The notes below the pieces were generated by a model. That model was not told the DNA's origin. It made no database searches and worked only from the letters and a program-made list of their open reading frames with translations. A program made the position numbers and the translations under genes. From Zygosaccharomyces rouxii (lineage: Eukaryota > Ascomycota > Saccharomycetes > Saccharomycetales > Saccharomycetaceae), in NCBI RefSeq assembly GCF_000026365.1, contig NC_012995.1, positions 1,428,501-1,492,500 on the forward strand: a stretch of 64,000 bases of DNA, written 5' to 3'. Every line of letters begins with the position of its first letter. The stretch's first letter is position 1. This document shows positions 9,896 through 20,100 of the stretch, piece after piece.

Positions 9896-10094
9896 TTCTT
9901 GTTATGTATCTTTCATTTCCTGTAATAACCATCCCACCACACAAACCCCCAAAAGCTTTCGAACTGCACTTCTATCTCAGATCTTCACACGTCAACGAAG
10001 GCATAGAGTACTTATTTAATCCCTTCTCAAAGTAACTCCTTTCTCTTCTCCTTGTTTGAAGATCTTTGCTACAGATACGTCGTACATCATTTAT

Positions 10095-10221
10095 CCCCTA
10101 CAATATTCGATAGGGCTCATCGCAACTTTGAAGTAATAAAGAACTTTCTTTAGAATTCCAGATCACATGGTCATGATTACAGTGTACAACCCTTGTAGGG
10201 ATGTCAAGTCCCATATATAAG
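10095..10221 (+). promoter_or_regulatory. STRE and TATA box of the TFS1-like gene
   Basis: CCCCT (a stress response element in reverse) is at 10095-10099, and TATATAAG is at 10214-10221, 72 bases before the ATG. TFS1 in S. cerevisiae is stress-induced, which fits. The rest of the 9896-10292 spacer shows no gene. Confidence 0.45.
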
Positions 10222-10292
10222 AGCCTAACGAAACTGTTTCAAGAAACGATCGTTAGTTCAGCTTAAGAAAACTGTAAGACAATCAATTGACC

Positions 10293-10880
10293 ATGTTGCA
10301 CTCATTTGATGCCTCAAAGGCTACTATCGAAGCTTTGACCAAGAACGACATCATCCCAGATGTGATTAACCCAAATTTCGTTAAACCATTGGGTGTTCTT
10401 TCTGCTGAATATTCAAAGGAGGAACCTGTCGCTATGGGTAATCAATTGACCATCAAGGGTACTCAGTCAAGACCAACTGTTCACTTCGCCCCTGAGGAGG
10501 CTGCTTTGAAGGCTTCTGACCTCCTGACTCTGGTCATTACCGATCCAGATGCACCTTCTCGTACCGATAAGAAATGGTCAGAATTTTGCCACTATGTGGA
10601 GTCTGACATCAAGGTTTCTGAGACTGAAGGTGGTATCCTAGAAGGGGGTAAGGTTTTACAACCCTATGTGGGTCCTGGCCCACCAGCTGGTACTGGTCCT
10701 CACAGATACGTTTTCTTGTTGTACAAACAACCAGGGGGTGTAACCGCATCTGAGTTGACTCCAATTAAGGGTAGACCAAACTGGGGCTACGGTTCTCCTG
10801 CTACTGGTGTTGAGAAATGGGCAACTGAAAACAAATTGCAACCAATAGCAGCTAACTTCTTCTTCGCTGAAAGCAGTTAG
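10293..10880 (+). CDS. TFS1: PEBP-family protein, TFS1-like inhibitor of carboxypeptidase Y
   Basis: The ATG at 10293 gives 195 residues; an upstream in-frame TTG is ignored. The phosphatidylethanolamine-binding fold is clear from DPDAPSRTDKKWSEFCHYVE and GPHRYVFLLYKQPGG. In S. cerevisiae TFS1 (YLR178C) inhibits vacuolar carboxypeptidase Y and the Ras GAP Ira2. Its neighbour YLR179C is a tandem relative. The C-terminal segment (RPNWGYGSPATGVEKWA, ANFFFAES) matches Tfs1 better than YLR179C. Only one gene is present here where S. cerevisiae has two in tandem, so this may be the unduplicated ancestor. Confidence 0.88.
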   Translation: MLHSFDASKATIEALTKNDIIPDVINPNFVKPLGVLSAEYSKEEPVAMGNQLTIKGTQSRPTVHFAPEEAALKASDLLTLVITDPDAPSRTDKKWSEFCHYVESDIKVSETEGGILEGGKVLQPYVGPGPPAGTGPHRYVFLLYKQPGGVTASELTPIKGRPNWGYGSPATGVEKWATENKLQPIAANFFFAESS

Positions 10881-11168
10881 ATTTATAATTGAATAAATTA
10901 GGACGGTGTAAGCGATTCTTTACGGTTAAAGCTGGCTTGATCCAATTAACAACTGAACTGTTTTTGTCCGTCTGCATCTCTATATCTATTTGCACTATAA
11001 ATACTTTATCAAAAGCTAAGATTAAACAAAATAAAACTACATCTCATTCCCCGTAAATGTAAAGGTAACCCATCATCAATCAAATCAGTCTATCTTTATC
11101 ACAATAGTAAAAAAATAAAAAACAAAAAAACGAAAAACATTATCATTTTATTTCGGTTGGAGTCGTGC

Positions 11169-13961
11169 TCAGTTGCCAAAAAGTTCGTTGACGAGCTCCT
11201 TGTAAACACCGATTTGGAAATTATCCAACTCAATCTTGTTGAGTGCAGGGGCTACAATAAAACCAGCACCCTGCTGAGCATTGGCATCGGTCAAATCATC
11301 CACTGCATAATGCTGCATCATCTCCTGATACATCTTTAATTCTTTGCGTTGAGAATTGTAATACTTTTGATCAATACCCAAATTATTTGGAATTGCACAG
11401 AGCCAGATACGTGTCTTGTAAAATTTAAACAACTCCTTGATCAACTCTCTAAAATCGTTACGCTCTTCACAGAAGTAATAGAAGGTTAATTTTTTGCGAT
11501 CGAATTGGAATTCTGCATTCAAAATCTTGATATTCAATTGAGGTCTCCCTACGGAATTCCCATTACCATTATTAGCGTTAGGGCTACCATTCTCATTATT
11601 GTTGGCGGCGGTGGTGGTGGTGATAATATGTTCATTACCATGAGCATGGCCGTGTCCATGACCATGATGGTGGTGGCTAAACCCACTGTTGAGAGACTTC
11701 AATTTCAATTGAGCAATGTGCAAAGCTTTCAATTCGTCCTGGAACTTGTTGTGCAAATTTGTCGTGATCTCCCAAGGAGTTGCAAATCTTAACACCTGCT
11801 TGGAGGGTACGATCAATTGAGTCAACTCTATCACGTCGTAAAGCTTTGAATTCAGTTCTTCACTTTGACCCTTGGTCGATTGGATTAATGAATGGACAAA
11901 TCTATTATTTGGATGGTGCTGAGAACGACTTGTAATCAAGGAATCAAAATGAATCTTTTTCTTTAAAAAGTTAACAAATAACGCCAAATCCAAATCGACC
12001 ACGGGCTCTACAACCAGTGCTAGATCCTTACCCCTGTCACCATCGATGATTACGAGATCGCCTCTTTGCATTAGAATATTAGTATTTTGTGGAGTTGATA
12101 GCAACTCCAATTTCCCATTTTTCAAAGAAACCAGAACCAATGGTTTGTAGTGTAGGTAAGTAGATGCCGTACTTGGTCTTCTATCTTGATTACCAATGGC
12201 TGTTGGATCATTACCGTTTCCACTACCTTTTCTACTAGAAGCGCCCATGTGCGATTGTTTTTCACCCGAAACAAATGCATCGGATTGAGGATTATAGTTC
12301 AAATTACAACTCTTAAGGAATGCCAAAAATTTAAAGATTGACTGTTTCTTTAAATCGTCCTGATCACCCGCCGCAGGATTTAGCATCGACTTAATATAAT
12401 CTGCAAAATCATAAACTTGTCCACCAGAGAAGTATTTGGATCCACAATCAGCATAAAGAGCTTGCAAATCAGGTGAGGATGCAATCCTTTGCCCATTCAC
12501 TAGAACCAAACCGTTATCCAAAGGCACTTGTCCCGCAGCATTACCATTCATAGCAGCAGCGGCAACGGCTGCAGTTGGTGGAATAGGCATATCTTGTTGA
12601 TGCGGCGATACCTGTTGTCCGTGCTGTTGAGATTGTCTGCGTGGCTGGTGTTGATTTTGATGTAACTGCTGCTGAGGATTTTGTTGTTGGGGTTGCTGTT
12701 GTTGGTTGGACTTGGAAAAGTTCAAATATCTGTTACGAGCTCCTAGAGGAGCAGCAGACGTTTTGAAAGGAGCAGAAATTGGGGGTGTGGCCAAAGAGTT
12801 AACAGGTTGAGTATTACGACGGGGTGGTAACTGTTGAAGCATTTGCGGTTGCAAAAACCCGCCGTACATGGCAGCTGGCGCAGTGGTCAAAGAACGAACT
12901 TGGGAAGCAGCATCTGGTACATCACTCAAAGGTGCACCCATGGGGCCTGCGGTTGTTGGCATAGAAGGTGGATTAGCAGGGGCGGCAAAAGGTCCCAACG
13001 GATAAGCTGCTTCTGTTGGATCCAATGCAGTAGGAAACATAGTAGCAGTTGGTGGTGCGGCCATACTAGCAGTTGTTGCCGTCGTTGGTGGTGGAGGTGG
13101 AGCGTTTGCACCCATGAAGGATGCCAAATTACCATGAATCAACGTATCAGAGATGTAAGAAGATCTTCTTGCTCCCAGATACTGTTGCTTTCTTTCCTCC
13201 AATGGCTCACGATGTTGTTGAAAGATTGGGGGCAAGTCAAAGAAGGGATCGGCGTTCAAGGAGGAAACCATGGAACCTGGACTCACACTTTGCTTAGTAT
13301 AACCCGCGTAAGTAGCACTGGCGTCGTTACTGACGCTGGAATTACGGTTGTTGTTTCTATCAAAATCTAAAGTGAATCCACCCATGGACCCCAATGGATC
13401 CTGGGGAGTATAAAACATCGAATGCCTACCTGATTGTTGTTGAGCGGCAGCTGCAGCTGCAGCTGCAGCAGTTGGGTTACTAGCAGTAGTAGCACTAGTG
13501 CCAGCTTGCTGTTGAGCTGCCGCTTGTTGATACAACTGCTGCTGTTGTTGTTGTTGTTGTTGTGATAGTGGATCAGCGGTAGGTGAATTCAGAACCGGCT
13601 CTGAATTTGATGGTGTCATTGAGGGTGCCTGCCGGAAGCTGTGGAAAGGTGAACCGTTACTAGCGTGAAATCCATTGATAAAGTCCACTGTGTTTTCCGG
13701 ATTATGTTGATTTTGACTTCTTTGTTGTTGTTGCTGAGGTTGTGGATTTTGTTGTTGTTGATGATGTTGCAGAATCCGTTGTTGATTGCGTGAACGTGGG
13801 GAATCCTGCTGTGATTGCTGGCTGAATTCCTGTCCTCTGGGTAAGTCGGCAAGTGATCTACCGCTACTGTTTTTGAACAGTAAATTTTCGTAATAATTCC
13901 TTAAATCAGCATTATCAGATATACTAGTTGTACTGTTGATAGAGGGCAACTCCGTAGTCAT
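11169..13961 (-). CDS. PSP1: PSP1-domain protein (PSP1/YLR177W orthologue)
   Basis: The first ATG in the frame gives 930 residues (start [10 protein letters not shown]). The open frame runs 27 codons further upstream without an ATG; see findings. The N-terminal two thirds are low-complexity, with polyglutamine, polyalanine and proline runs. The C-terminal PSP1 domain is well conserved ([58 protein letters not shown]). A histidine/glycine-rich insert ([13 protein letters not shown]) interrupts it. Psp1 in S. cerevisiae is an Asn/Gln-rich protein found as a high-copy suppressor of DNA polymerase mutants; its molecular role is unclear. This single gene replaces PSP1 (YDR505C) and YLR177W. Confidence 0.93.
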   Translation of the reverse strand: MTTELPSINSTTSISDNADLRNYYENLLFKNSSGRSLADLPRGQEFSQQSQQDSPRSRNQQRILQHHQQQQNPQPQQQQQRSQNQHNPENTVDFINGFHASNGSPFHSFRQAPSMTPSNSEPVLNSPTADPLSQQQQQQQQQLYQQAAAQQQAGTSATTASNPTAAAAAAAAAQQQSGRHSMFYTPQDPLGSMGGFTLDFDRNNNRNSSVSNDASATYAGYTKQSVSPGSMVSSLNADPFFDLPPIFQQHREPLEERKQQYLGARRSSYISDTLIHGNLASFMGANAPPPPPTTATTASMAAPPTATMFPTALDPTEAAYPLGPFAAPANPPSMPTTAGPMGAPLSDVPDAASQVRSLTTAPAAMYGGFLQPQMLQQLPPRRNTQPVNSLATPPISAPFKTSAAPLGARNRYLNFSKSNQQQQPQQQNPQQQLHQNQHQPRRQSQQHGQQVSPHQQDMPIPPTAAVAAAAMNGNAAGQVPLDNGLVLVNGQRIASSPDLQALYADCGSKYFSGGQVYDFADYIKSMLNPAAGDQDDLKKQSIFKFLAFLKSCNLNYNPQSDAFVSGEKQSHMGASSRKGSGNGNDPTAIGNQDRRPSTASTYLHYKPLVLVSLKNGKLELLSTPQNTNILMQRGDLVIIDGDRGKDLALVVEPVVDLDLALFVNFLKKKIHFDSLITSRSQHHPNNRFVHSLIQSTKGQSEELNSKLYDVIELTQLIVPSKQVLRFATPWEITTNLHNKFQDELKALHIAQLKLKSLNSGFSHHHHGHGHGHAHGNEHIITTTTAANNNENGSPNANNGNGNSVGRPQLNIKILNAEFQFDRKKLTFYYFCEERNDFRELIKELFKFYKTRIWLCAIPNNLGIDQKYYNSQRKELKMYQEMMQHYAVDDLTDANAQQGAGFIVAPALNKIELDNFQIGVYKELVNELFGN
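13446..13561 (-). repeat. Trinucleotide repeats coding polyalanine and polyglutamine in PSP1
   Basis: Alternating GCA/GCT and CAA/CAG-type codons code for a run of about nine alanines and nearby glutamine runs of about nine. The tracts at 13446-13468 and 13539-13561 are the purest. Such tracts often change length between strains. Confidence 0.8.
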
Positions 13962-14570
13962 GGTGAACAAATTGCTGTAAGCGTTTGCGTAAGCGTCTCT
14001 TTCTATTGAATTCAAGTTGTAGCTCTCGCCGTTTCCGTTCAAAACTAGACTATATGTATGATATCATGTACCGTACTATGCACTCTCCCTGGTGTTCCAA
14101 TAGATTCTTAAAAATATTCTGCTTCGTCGTTCTCCTCTTCTTCCTTTCTAATTTTTAAATCCTATTTTTAATAGCAGGAGAAAGATGTTGTTTTTTTATA
14201 TTCCAATATGTATCCTTATGGTTATAATGAAAAAAAAGGAAGCTGACTCTCTTAACACTTGATAAAAGGGTATAGTTCTGATACAATTAGTTGTCCTTCC
14301 AGTATAGCAATAACTAGTAACTCAATTCTTAAAGTCTTCTCTTTCTTTGCAATATTTCCTCTTATTCTGGTTTTGATAAGTGTACAGGAATTAGCATCTC
14401 CATCCTCCTTTCACGGGGCTTGCAAAGTAAAAAAATGGACAAGCCTAAGTCAGTGCGATTTCCCCTGTGGGGGAGGAAGGAAGGAACCAGAGAAAAATAA
14501 GGGGGGGAAGGTTGGAAGGGTCAAGGGTACCTAGTCACTTCAGACGTAAAAGGGGATTTCCATGTGAAAG

Positions 14571-14602
14571 CACGTGATTGATCTGCACGTGAAAAGCACG
14601 TG
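14571..14602. promoter_or_regulatory. Cluster of three CACGTG E-boxes
   Basis: CACGTG occurs at 14571-14576, 14586-14591 and 14597-14602. The first reads ATCACGTG on the reverse strand, the preferred Cbf1 form. The cluster is about 610-640 bases upstream of the PSP1 ATG and about 100 bases past the GMC1 stop. The surrounding spacer 13962-14700 also has a G-rich stretch with AGGGG elements (14551-14555) and no visible gene. Confidence 0.6.
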
Positions 14603-14700
14603 GTTTGCTTCGCACTTCTCTCCACTGCTTATCTCTTTATGCACCCCATACTGTCAGTTTTGTCGCGTCGTAGGAATGAGGACGATTCACTTCTACGCCT

Positions 14701-16590
14701 TCATATAATGACCCAATACAAGATCGCATCGAGAATACTCATGATTAAAAAGTAAATTGATAACACTTTAACTTTGCTTGTCGAAAAATCCTCGGTATTC
14801 TTACCATTTGAACTAGTTTGCGAACTAGTTCCATTGTCTTGCTGCGACTGCTCTTGCTGTTGTGATTGCTCTGATTGCTCGGATTGCTCTGATTGTTCAG
14901 GTAATTCAGGCAATTCAGGCAATTCACGTATAACAACGCCCAGCCCCTTAGCTACGTGCCACTCCACATGGCAGTGTAATAACCAGTCACCAGGTCTATT
15001 AGGTTCGATCCTTATCACTGCAAATGATCCACCTTCGATATTAAAACTATCTCTTGTCATCGGTGTTTTACCAGATTCGATCCAGTATTGTAAATCGTCA
15101 TTATACCTTTTTGCTGCATCGCTTATATTCTCCTCATCTTCTTCTCCACCAAGTCTTAGTACACCATCTCTCTTCTCACCCAGTGATACCAATTGGAAGT
15201 GATGACCATGCAAATGCCACGGATGACGCATGTGGTCCAATGCGTTAATGACAATTTCTAAGGTCTTACCATTTTTAACTTCAATTGGCGATTCCATGTA
15301 TTCTTGCATTGTCTTACCGTTGACTTTGTACATCTCTGTACCATATTTTTGTCTCATGTCATCATCGTCCCTAAGATATAGGTAATCTAAAGTTATGCGC
15401 TGTATATCATCATTTTTTTGACCTCCTATGATTTTGGTATTCTGGCCATTAGGAGAAGGTAGAGGTTCTAATTCTTTATACAACTCACCCCTATAAAGAC
15501 CTGGCAAATTTTTGATATTTTCGTTGAATCTTAATTCTCCTGTTGGCTGACCCTTAACAATCCAAAATACTTTCGTGATGTATCCCATCATTTTGTTACA
15601 TCCATTAATTATTTTGATTGAGTCATTGTCAACAGGGATAATCACTGTATATCTTTGTCCCACCGCTAGTGATAATGTTTCTACGGCATAAGGCTTCACT
15701 AATATACCATCTGTCTCCATGACCACCATGTACTTTCCCTCCGCATGAATAATCTGCGTACCTGCCATACCAGCATTAACTAATCTCAAAACTACAGCAT
15801 TGGTATTGGGTTTTAATCTTATCTCCAGTTGATCCTCTTCGGAACCATTGATTAACGATCCATCGATATGAGGATCAGTAGTACCACCTGGAAACATCAT
15901 TTTATCACGCACCACATCGAGATTCCAATCTTCGTACCAATCACTTAAAGTTACGTACTCTTCTTGAATACCCTCTTGTCTTATGGTATCTACTCTGGGC
16001 GGCAATTCCAACAATCCGCTGCCAGCAGCTTTTTCTCCTAAGGATTGTACAACACGATTTACCAAAAGATTGTACTCATCACATTCAACAACTAAGGTTC
16101 CTCTGAGGCCATCACCGTACTGTACTGTAGAATGAGAATGATACCAATAAGTACCGCATACATCTTTTGGGATAGTAAAATTGTACCAAAAGGTCTCGCC
16201 GGTTCTTATGGGAGGTTGTGTTAACCCAGGTACACCATCTACCTGATTGCCTATTGGTACCAATCCATGGAAATGTAATCCAGTGTTACAGTAATCTTGC
16301 CAAAATTGGTCGTTTTCAGCTAATTGTGCTTCCTCTTCTGAACATATTTTGTTTTCAAGACTTAAATTAATGGTATCACCTGCACGCACGTTTATAGGAG
16401 GACCAAACGTCTTCTCATAATATTCTTTATAATCGTTGATAGCTATTATCCTTCTACCTTCGGAGTTTTTCTTACTGATGGCTTCAAAATGTATAACATG
16501 AGTCTTAGGTTCTCTATGTTCACCAACCGGAAGTGAAAAAACTGCTTGTAATATGGGAAAGCATAATGCAATAAAACTTAACAAATACAT
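14701..16590 (-). CDS. GMC1: GMC1-type multicopper oxidase, membrane- or GPI-anchored
   Basis: The ATG ending at 16590 gives 629 residues beginning with a signal peptide (MYLLSFIALCFPILQAVFSL). Copper ligands of all sites are present: LHFHGL (105-110), WYHSH (149-153), HPWHLHGHH (456-464) and HCHVEWH (539-545). The residue five after the last histidine of that block is leucine, as in Fet3-type oxidases. A Glu/Gln/Ser repeat with LPEL units (557-584) separates the enzyme from a C-terminal hydrophobic tail (about 609-629) that ends at the stop. This suggests a GPI signal or a terminal membrane anchor without a cytosolic tail. S. cerevisiae GMC1 (YDR506C) is linked to meiosis; its substrate is unclear. 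Position between PSP1 and GIN4 matches. Confidence 0.92.
   Translation of the reverse strand: MYLLSFIALCFPILQAVFSLPVGEHREPKTHVIHFEAISKKNSEGRRIIAINDYKEYYEKTFGPPINVRAGDTINLSLENKICSEEEAQLAENDQFWQDYCNTGLHFHGLVPIGNQVDGVPGLTQPPIRTGETFWYNFTIPKDVCGTYWYHSHSTVQYGDGLRGTLVVECDEYNLLVNRVVQSLGEKAAGSGLLELPPRVDTIRQEGIQEEYVTLSDWYEDWNLDVVRDKMMFPGGTTDPHIDGSLINGSEEDQLEIRLKPNTNAVVLRLVNAGMAGTQIIHAEGKYMVVMETDGILVKPYAVETLSLAVGQRYTVIIPVDNDSIKIINGCNKMMGYITKVFWIVKGQPTGELRFNENIKNLPGLYRGELYKELEPLPSPNGQNTKIIGGQKNDDIQRITLDYLYLRDDDDMRQKYGTEMYKVNGKTMQEYMESPIEVKNGKTLEIVINALDHMRHPWHLHGHHFQLVSLGEKRDGVLRLGGEEDEENISDAAKRYNDDLQYWIESGKTPMTRDSFNIEGGSFAVIRIEPNRPGDWLLHCHVEWHVAKGLGVVIRELPELPELPEQSEQSEQSEQSQQQEQSQQDNGTSSQTSSNGKNTEDFSTSKVKVLSIYFLIMSILDAILYWVII
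14850..14925 (-). repeat. LPE/EQS codon repeat in GMC1
   Basis: Short tandem repeats code for LPELPELPE followed by EQSEQSEQS and glutamine/serine units. They form a linker between the oxidase domains and the C-terminal hydrophobic segment. Confidence 0.8.
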
Positions 16591-16768
16591 GGATACAACA
16601 CGAGATGCCAATACAATTGAACCGAAATCTCTACTGGATACTACAAGTGTGAGATACCAGATACTTCGTATATTGTAGTCTTTTTTCGCTCAACTCGTTA
16701 ATACCGTTACTATGTTAGAACATAATACATGCCCAGGAAAAAAGCCATAGAGGGAAACCGTTGATCAG

Positions 16769-16774
16769 CACGTG
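16769..16774. promoter_or_regulatory. CACGTG site upstream of GMC1
   Basis: A Cbf1-type core, reading ATCACGTGC on the minus strand, lies about 180 bases before the GMC1 ATG. Confidence 0.4.
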
Positions 16775-16807
16775 ATGTAAATAATAGGAATAGTGAAAAA
16801 ATTAAAG

Positions 16808-16927
16808 TGGTTGCTGTGAGATTCGAACTCACGCATCTTGCGATACCTGAGGATTCCCAGCAGTTTCAACTACTGGTAAGAGTCGAACTCTTGAATCAGG
16901 CGCCTTAGACCGCTCGGCCAAACAACC
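16808..16927 (-). tRNA. tRNA-Leu (anticodon CAA) with intron
   Basis: The 120-base gene starts GGTTGTTTGGCCGAGCGG, the class II leucine tRNA sequence of S. cerevisiae. The anticodon CAA lies in CTGATTCAAG. A 38-base intron (16852-16889) follows the base after the anticodon, so the mature molecule is 82 bases. The first intron bases with the anticodon (AAGAG) can pair with CTCTT inside the intron, the usual pre-tRNA splicing structure. A long variable arm and the B box GAGTTCGAATCTC complete it. Confidence 0.96.
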
Positions 16928-17184
16928 TTATGAACTTCTGGAGGGTTCAATGAGCATTTTAGCTATACTTCGCTCTTCTGACGCGTGAAAGTTATGTGGC
17001 TATAGTGATGCTCTCAATAGATTTTGTTTAGCGAGTAGACTGCACGTAACTAAGAGTTGAAAGATTCGGGAACTAAACCTGGCTACATGTTCTTAGTTCT
17101 ATTCACAAAATTAAGGATTACACTCGAAACAAATATTATATATAGATGTATTTATATATAGGACAAAAGTCTCCTCGTAGCATC

Positions 17185-20100
17185 TTACTTTGATATTACA
17201 CCTTCCTTCAACAATACCTTTTCCACCTCACTAACCAATCTTCTCATTGCCTTGGAAGAGCCTGACTTTTTACGAAACCCAACGACGCTTACTTTACCTC
17301 TTGACCAAACAACCATTTCGAAAAGAGTTGATCGCAGTGATAGAATGTTTTCACTTGTTAATTTACCTGTTAGTGTCATTTTCTCAGGATGACTTCTTAC
17401 GTCTTTGAGACCGTACTGTGTCCAACCATGGAGTAAATTCTGTAGACCCAAGAATAATTGCTTTGCGCTCACTGTGGTATTTATCTCACCATCGAAACCT
17501 GTGGTATCCTTTTCGTTTGATTTAGAGAATTTCCTGAAGAACGATACGTTTCTCTTCTTATCCGAATTCGTCGTTATGTCTTTGAGCGGAGCCCTTCCGT
17601 TTTCTCCCTTGGCCGCTGTAGAACCGTTGCGTGGATCTTCGTTTCTACGCTTAGGCATAGAATCGTTTAATGGTGGTCCTTTGGAGGCACCAGCAGATGC
17701 TAAGTTTTCTTGGAAAGACGAAGGCTTCTTGGCGTCAATTCTGTCAGTCCTTTTTGATCTTTCCTTTGATGCCGTGTCTATAGCAGAATGTTTTACAGAG
17801 CCTTCTCTACCAGCAACTTCTTCTTCTACTTCCTGTTCTGGATTACTGGAATTGTCTTGGAGCTTAGACTTAGGCGTAGGTTCAACAATATCCCTGAAAG
17901 ATTCAGAAGAAGATTGGTAGATGCCTAATCCGTTTGCTTCACTTGTACCATCCAATGGTGGTAAAGTAGGTAATTTAACGTTCTTCGAAGCGCTGCTACT
18001 GTTAGAGCTACCAGCTGTAGGTTCATCTGCCGAGAATCTGTCTGCAAAATTCAACTTCATATTGTGTTTAGAAGATAAATTATCGTGGGGGACTCCAGAT
18101 CCACCCGAGGTACCTGAAACGTTGCGAAGTCTTTCGTCATTGTTACTCAAGCGTGAGATACCGTTATCCTCATCAGAAGCCTCACGAACAGCTTCGAATT
18201 GGAATTCCGGTTCCTTCTTGCCTTTGACATCAGAATATTCCGCAGCAGAATTCAACCGACCGTCGCTAGCATCGCTATCATTCAATAGATTTGACAAGTT
18301 GTTGTACGAGTGCTTTGTAGAGTACATCGATAGAACAGAGAGCCTTTTGTTAGAATCACTGAAGAATCTTGATTTTCTGGTAAATTGAGGAACACTGATT
18401 TCGGAAATCTTTCTTGGTTCTTGGTCTCTCAATGGAGCGGTAGCCACAGCTTGTGTTGGCAGCACCCGGGTATCATAAGGCTCATTGGTTTGAGAAACGG
18501 TACGATCACGATGTGGTTGAGAAGCTTTCTTCTTCAACTCTTCATTTTGCAATTCCTTTCCGATATCAAAGGACGATCCCAAAAATTTCGATCTCCTAAT
18601 GGTCTCCAAAATGTTCTTTTGGGTTCTCAACTTTTTCTCTTCCTCAGTGTCACCAGCCTCAGGCTCATTAGATTCCTCAGCGTAAAATAGACCTGGATCC
18701 AATCTAGAAACGGGTCTAGTTTGTAGGGACATAGTACGCTGACCGAAAATTTCTTCAATATCGGATTGTACATTAACCATTGAATCTCTCTTTTTCCTCT
18801 CTAAAGGTGCGGAAACAGACCTAACACCATTAGGAGCTTGATTATTTGAGTGTACATCACTCTCGGTATCAGTGCCATCATCACCCTGAGCCTCTTGGGC
18901 CTCCATTTCACGTTTCTGTCTAGCATCATTTTCCAATTTTTCGTTTAATTCCTTTTCTTCACGCTCCTTTCTTTCACGCTCCTCACGCTCCTTCGTTTCT
19001 TTAACTCTTCTCTCCAATTCTGCCTTCTCCTTTCTGATCTGTTCGAACTTTTCATGTTCGAAGATTTCATCAATTAGAGTGGCAAAATCGCTACTAGTTC
19101 TTTTAGTCTCTTTTTCAATGTACTCCCAATCGTCTTCCTCTGAGAGTTTAGCGTAAGTTGAAATCAGCTTGGTAGTCACGGAACCACGTTTATTCGTTGG
19201 CTTGAACGAAAGCCTAACGCTTGCTCTTGATAACCTTTTGCTGTTTGGTGTTTTGTTATAGTCCTTTAACATGTCAATTGGTACTGGAGGTGCACCACCA
19301 TTCTTATCTGATTCAATGATTGATACCCTTTTACTACGGGACGCCGGCGTGGGCGAACCACCGTTTCCTTGAGTCTTAACAGTGGATAGCCGCTTGTTTG
19401 AAGAAAGGTTGACAGACATTCTCTTCGGAGGTGTTGTTGAAGTGCTTGATGGGTTGCTGTTACTGTTACTGTTACTCGATCCAGATAATTTAATTAGAGA
19501 TACTGGTCTCTTATGCGAGGACGATGCATTGATTGTAGAAGCTCTGTTCCTCTTCTTAGGAGAAACGTGATTATTGTTTACACCAGCACCAGTACCATTT
19601 AGAGACGACCTCTTTTTAATTTGTTTCTGCCTGGCGGCTTCGCGTTCGGTATCATTTTTGAAGCGCGCTAACAGAGCGTAAAGAGTCTTTTCAGCATTAG
19701 CACCTGGATCTTTCAATTTAGCAGCAATTTCACCGGCGGGCCTGCCGTGCCATAAAACTACTAGATTTTGTAAGATATTTTGATCGACCTCAGAAGAACC
19801 ACTATCGGATAATGGGTGTAAATAGGTATCTTCGCGGGGTAAATTTCTAATGCTTTTATTATCACTAACATTTGGGTATTTCTGCAACAGCGGATGTTTC
19901 AAAATTTCTCTTGGTTTTATCCTACATTCAGGATCTACAGTCAAGATTTTAGCCAGTAAATCTTGAGCCTCCGGAGAAATTTCGTCATCGTCTGGCATTT
20001 CAAACTTACCACTTTGAACTTTTAAAAGTAAATTTCTAATATTGCCGTCCTCTTCATCAAATGGCAATCTACCCGTTAGTAACGCGAAAAAGATAACACC

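Noticed and set aside
12834..13370. A 178-codon open frame on the plus strand inside PSP1
   Set aside because: It is antisense to the low-complexity part of a conserved gene and has Ser/Arg/Trp-rich composition from repeat codons. It is a shadow frame.
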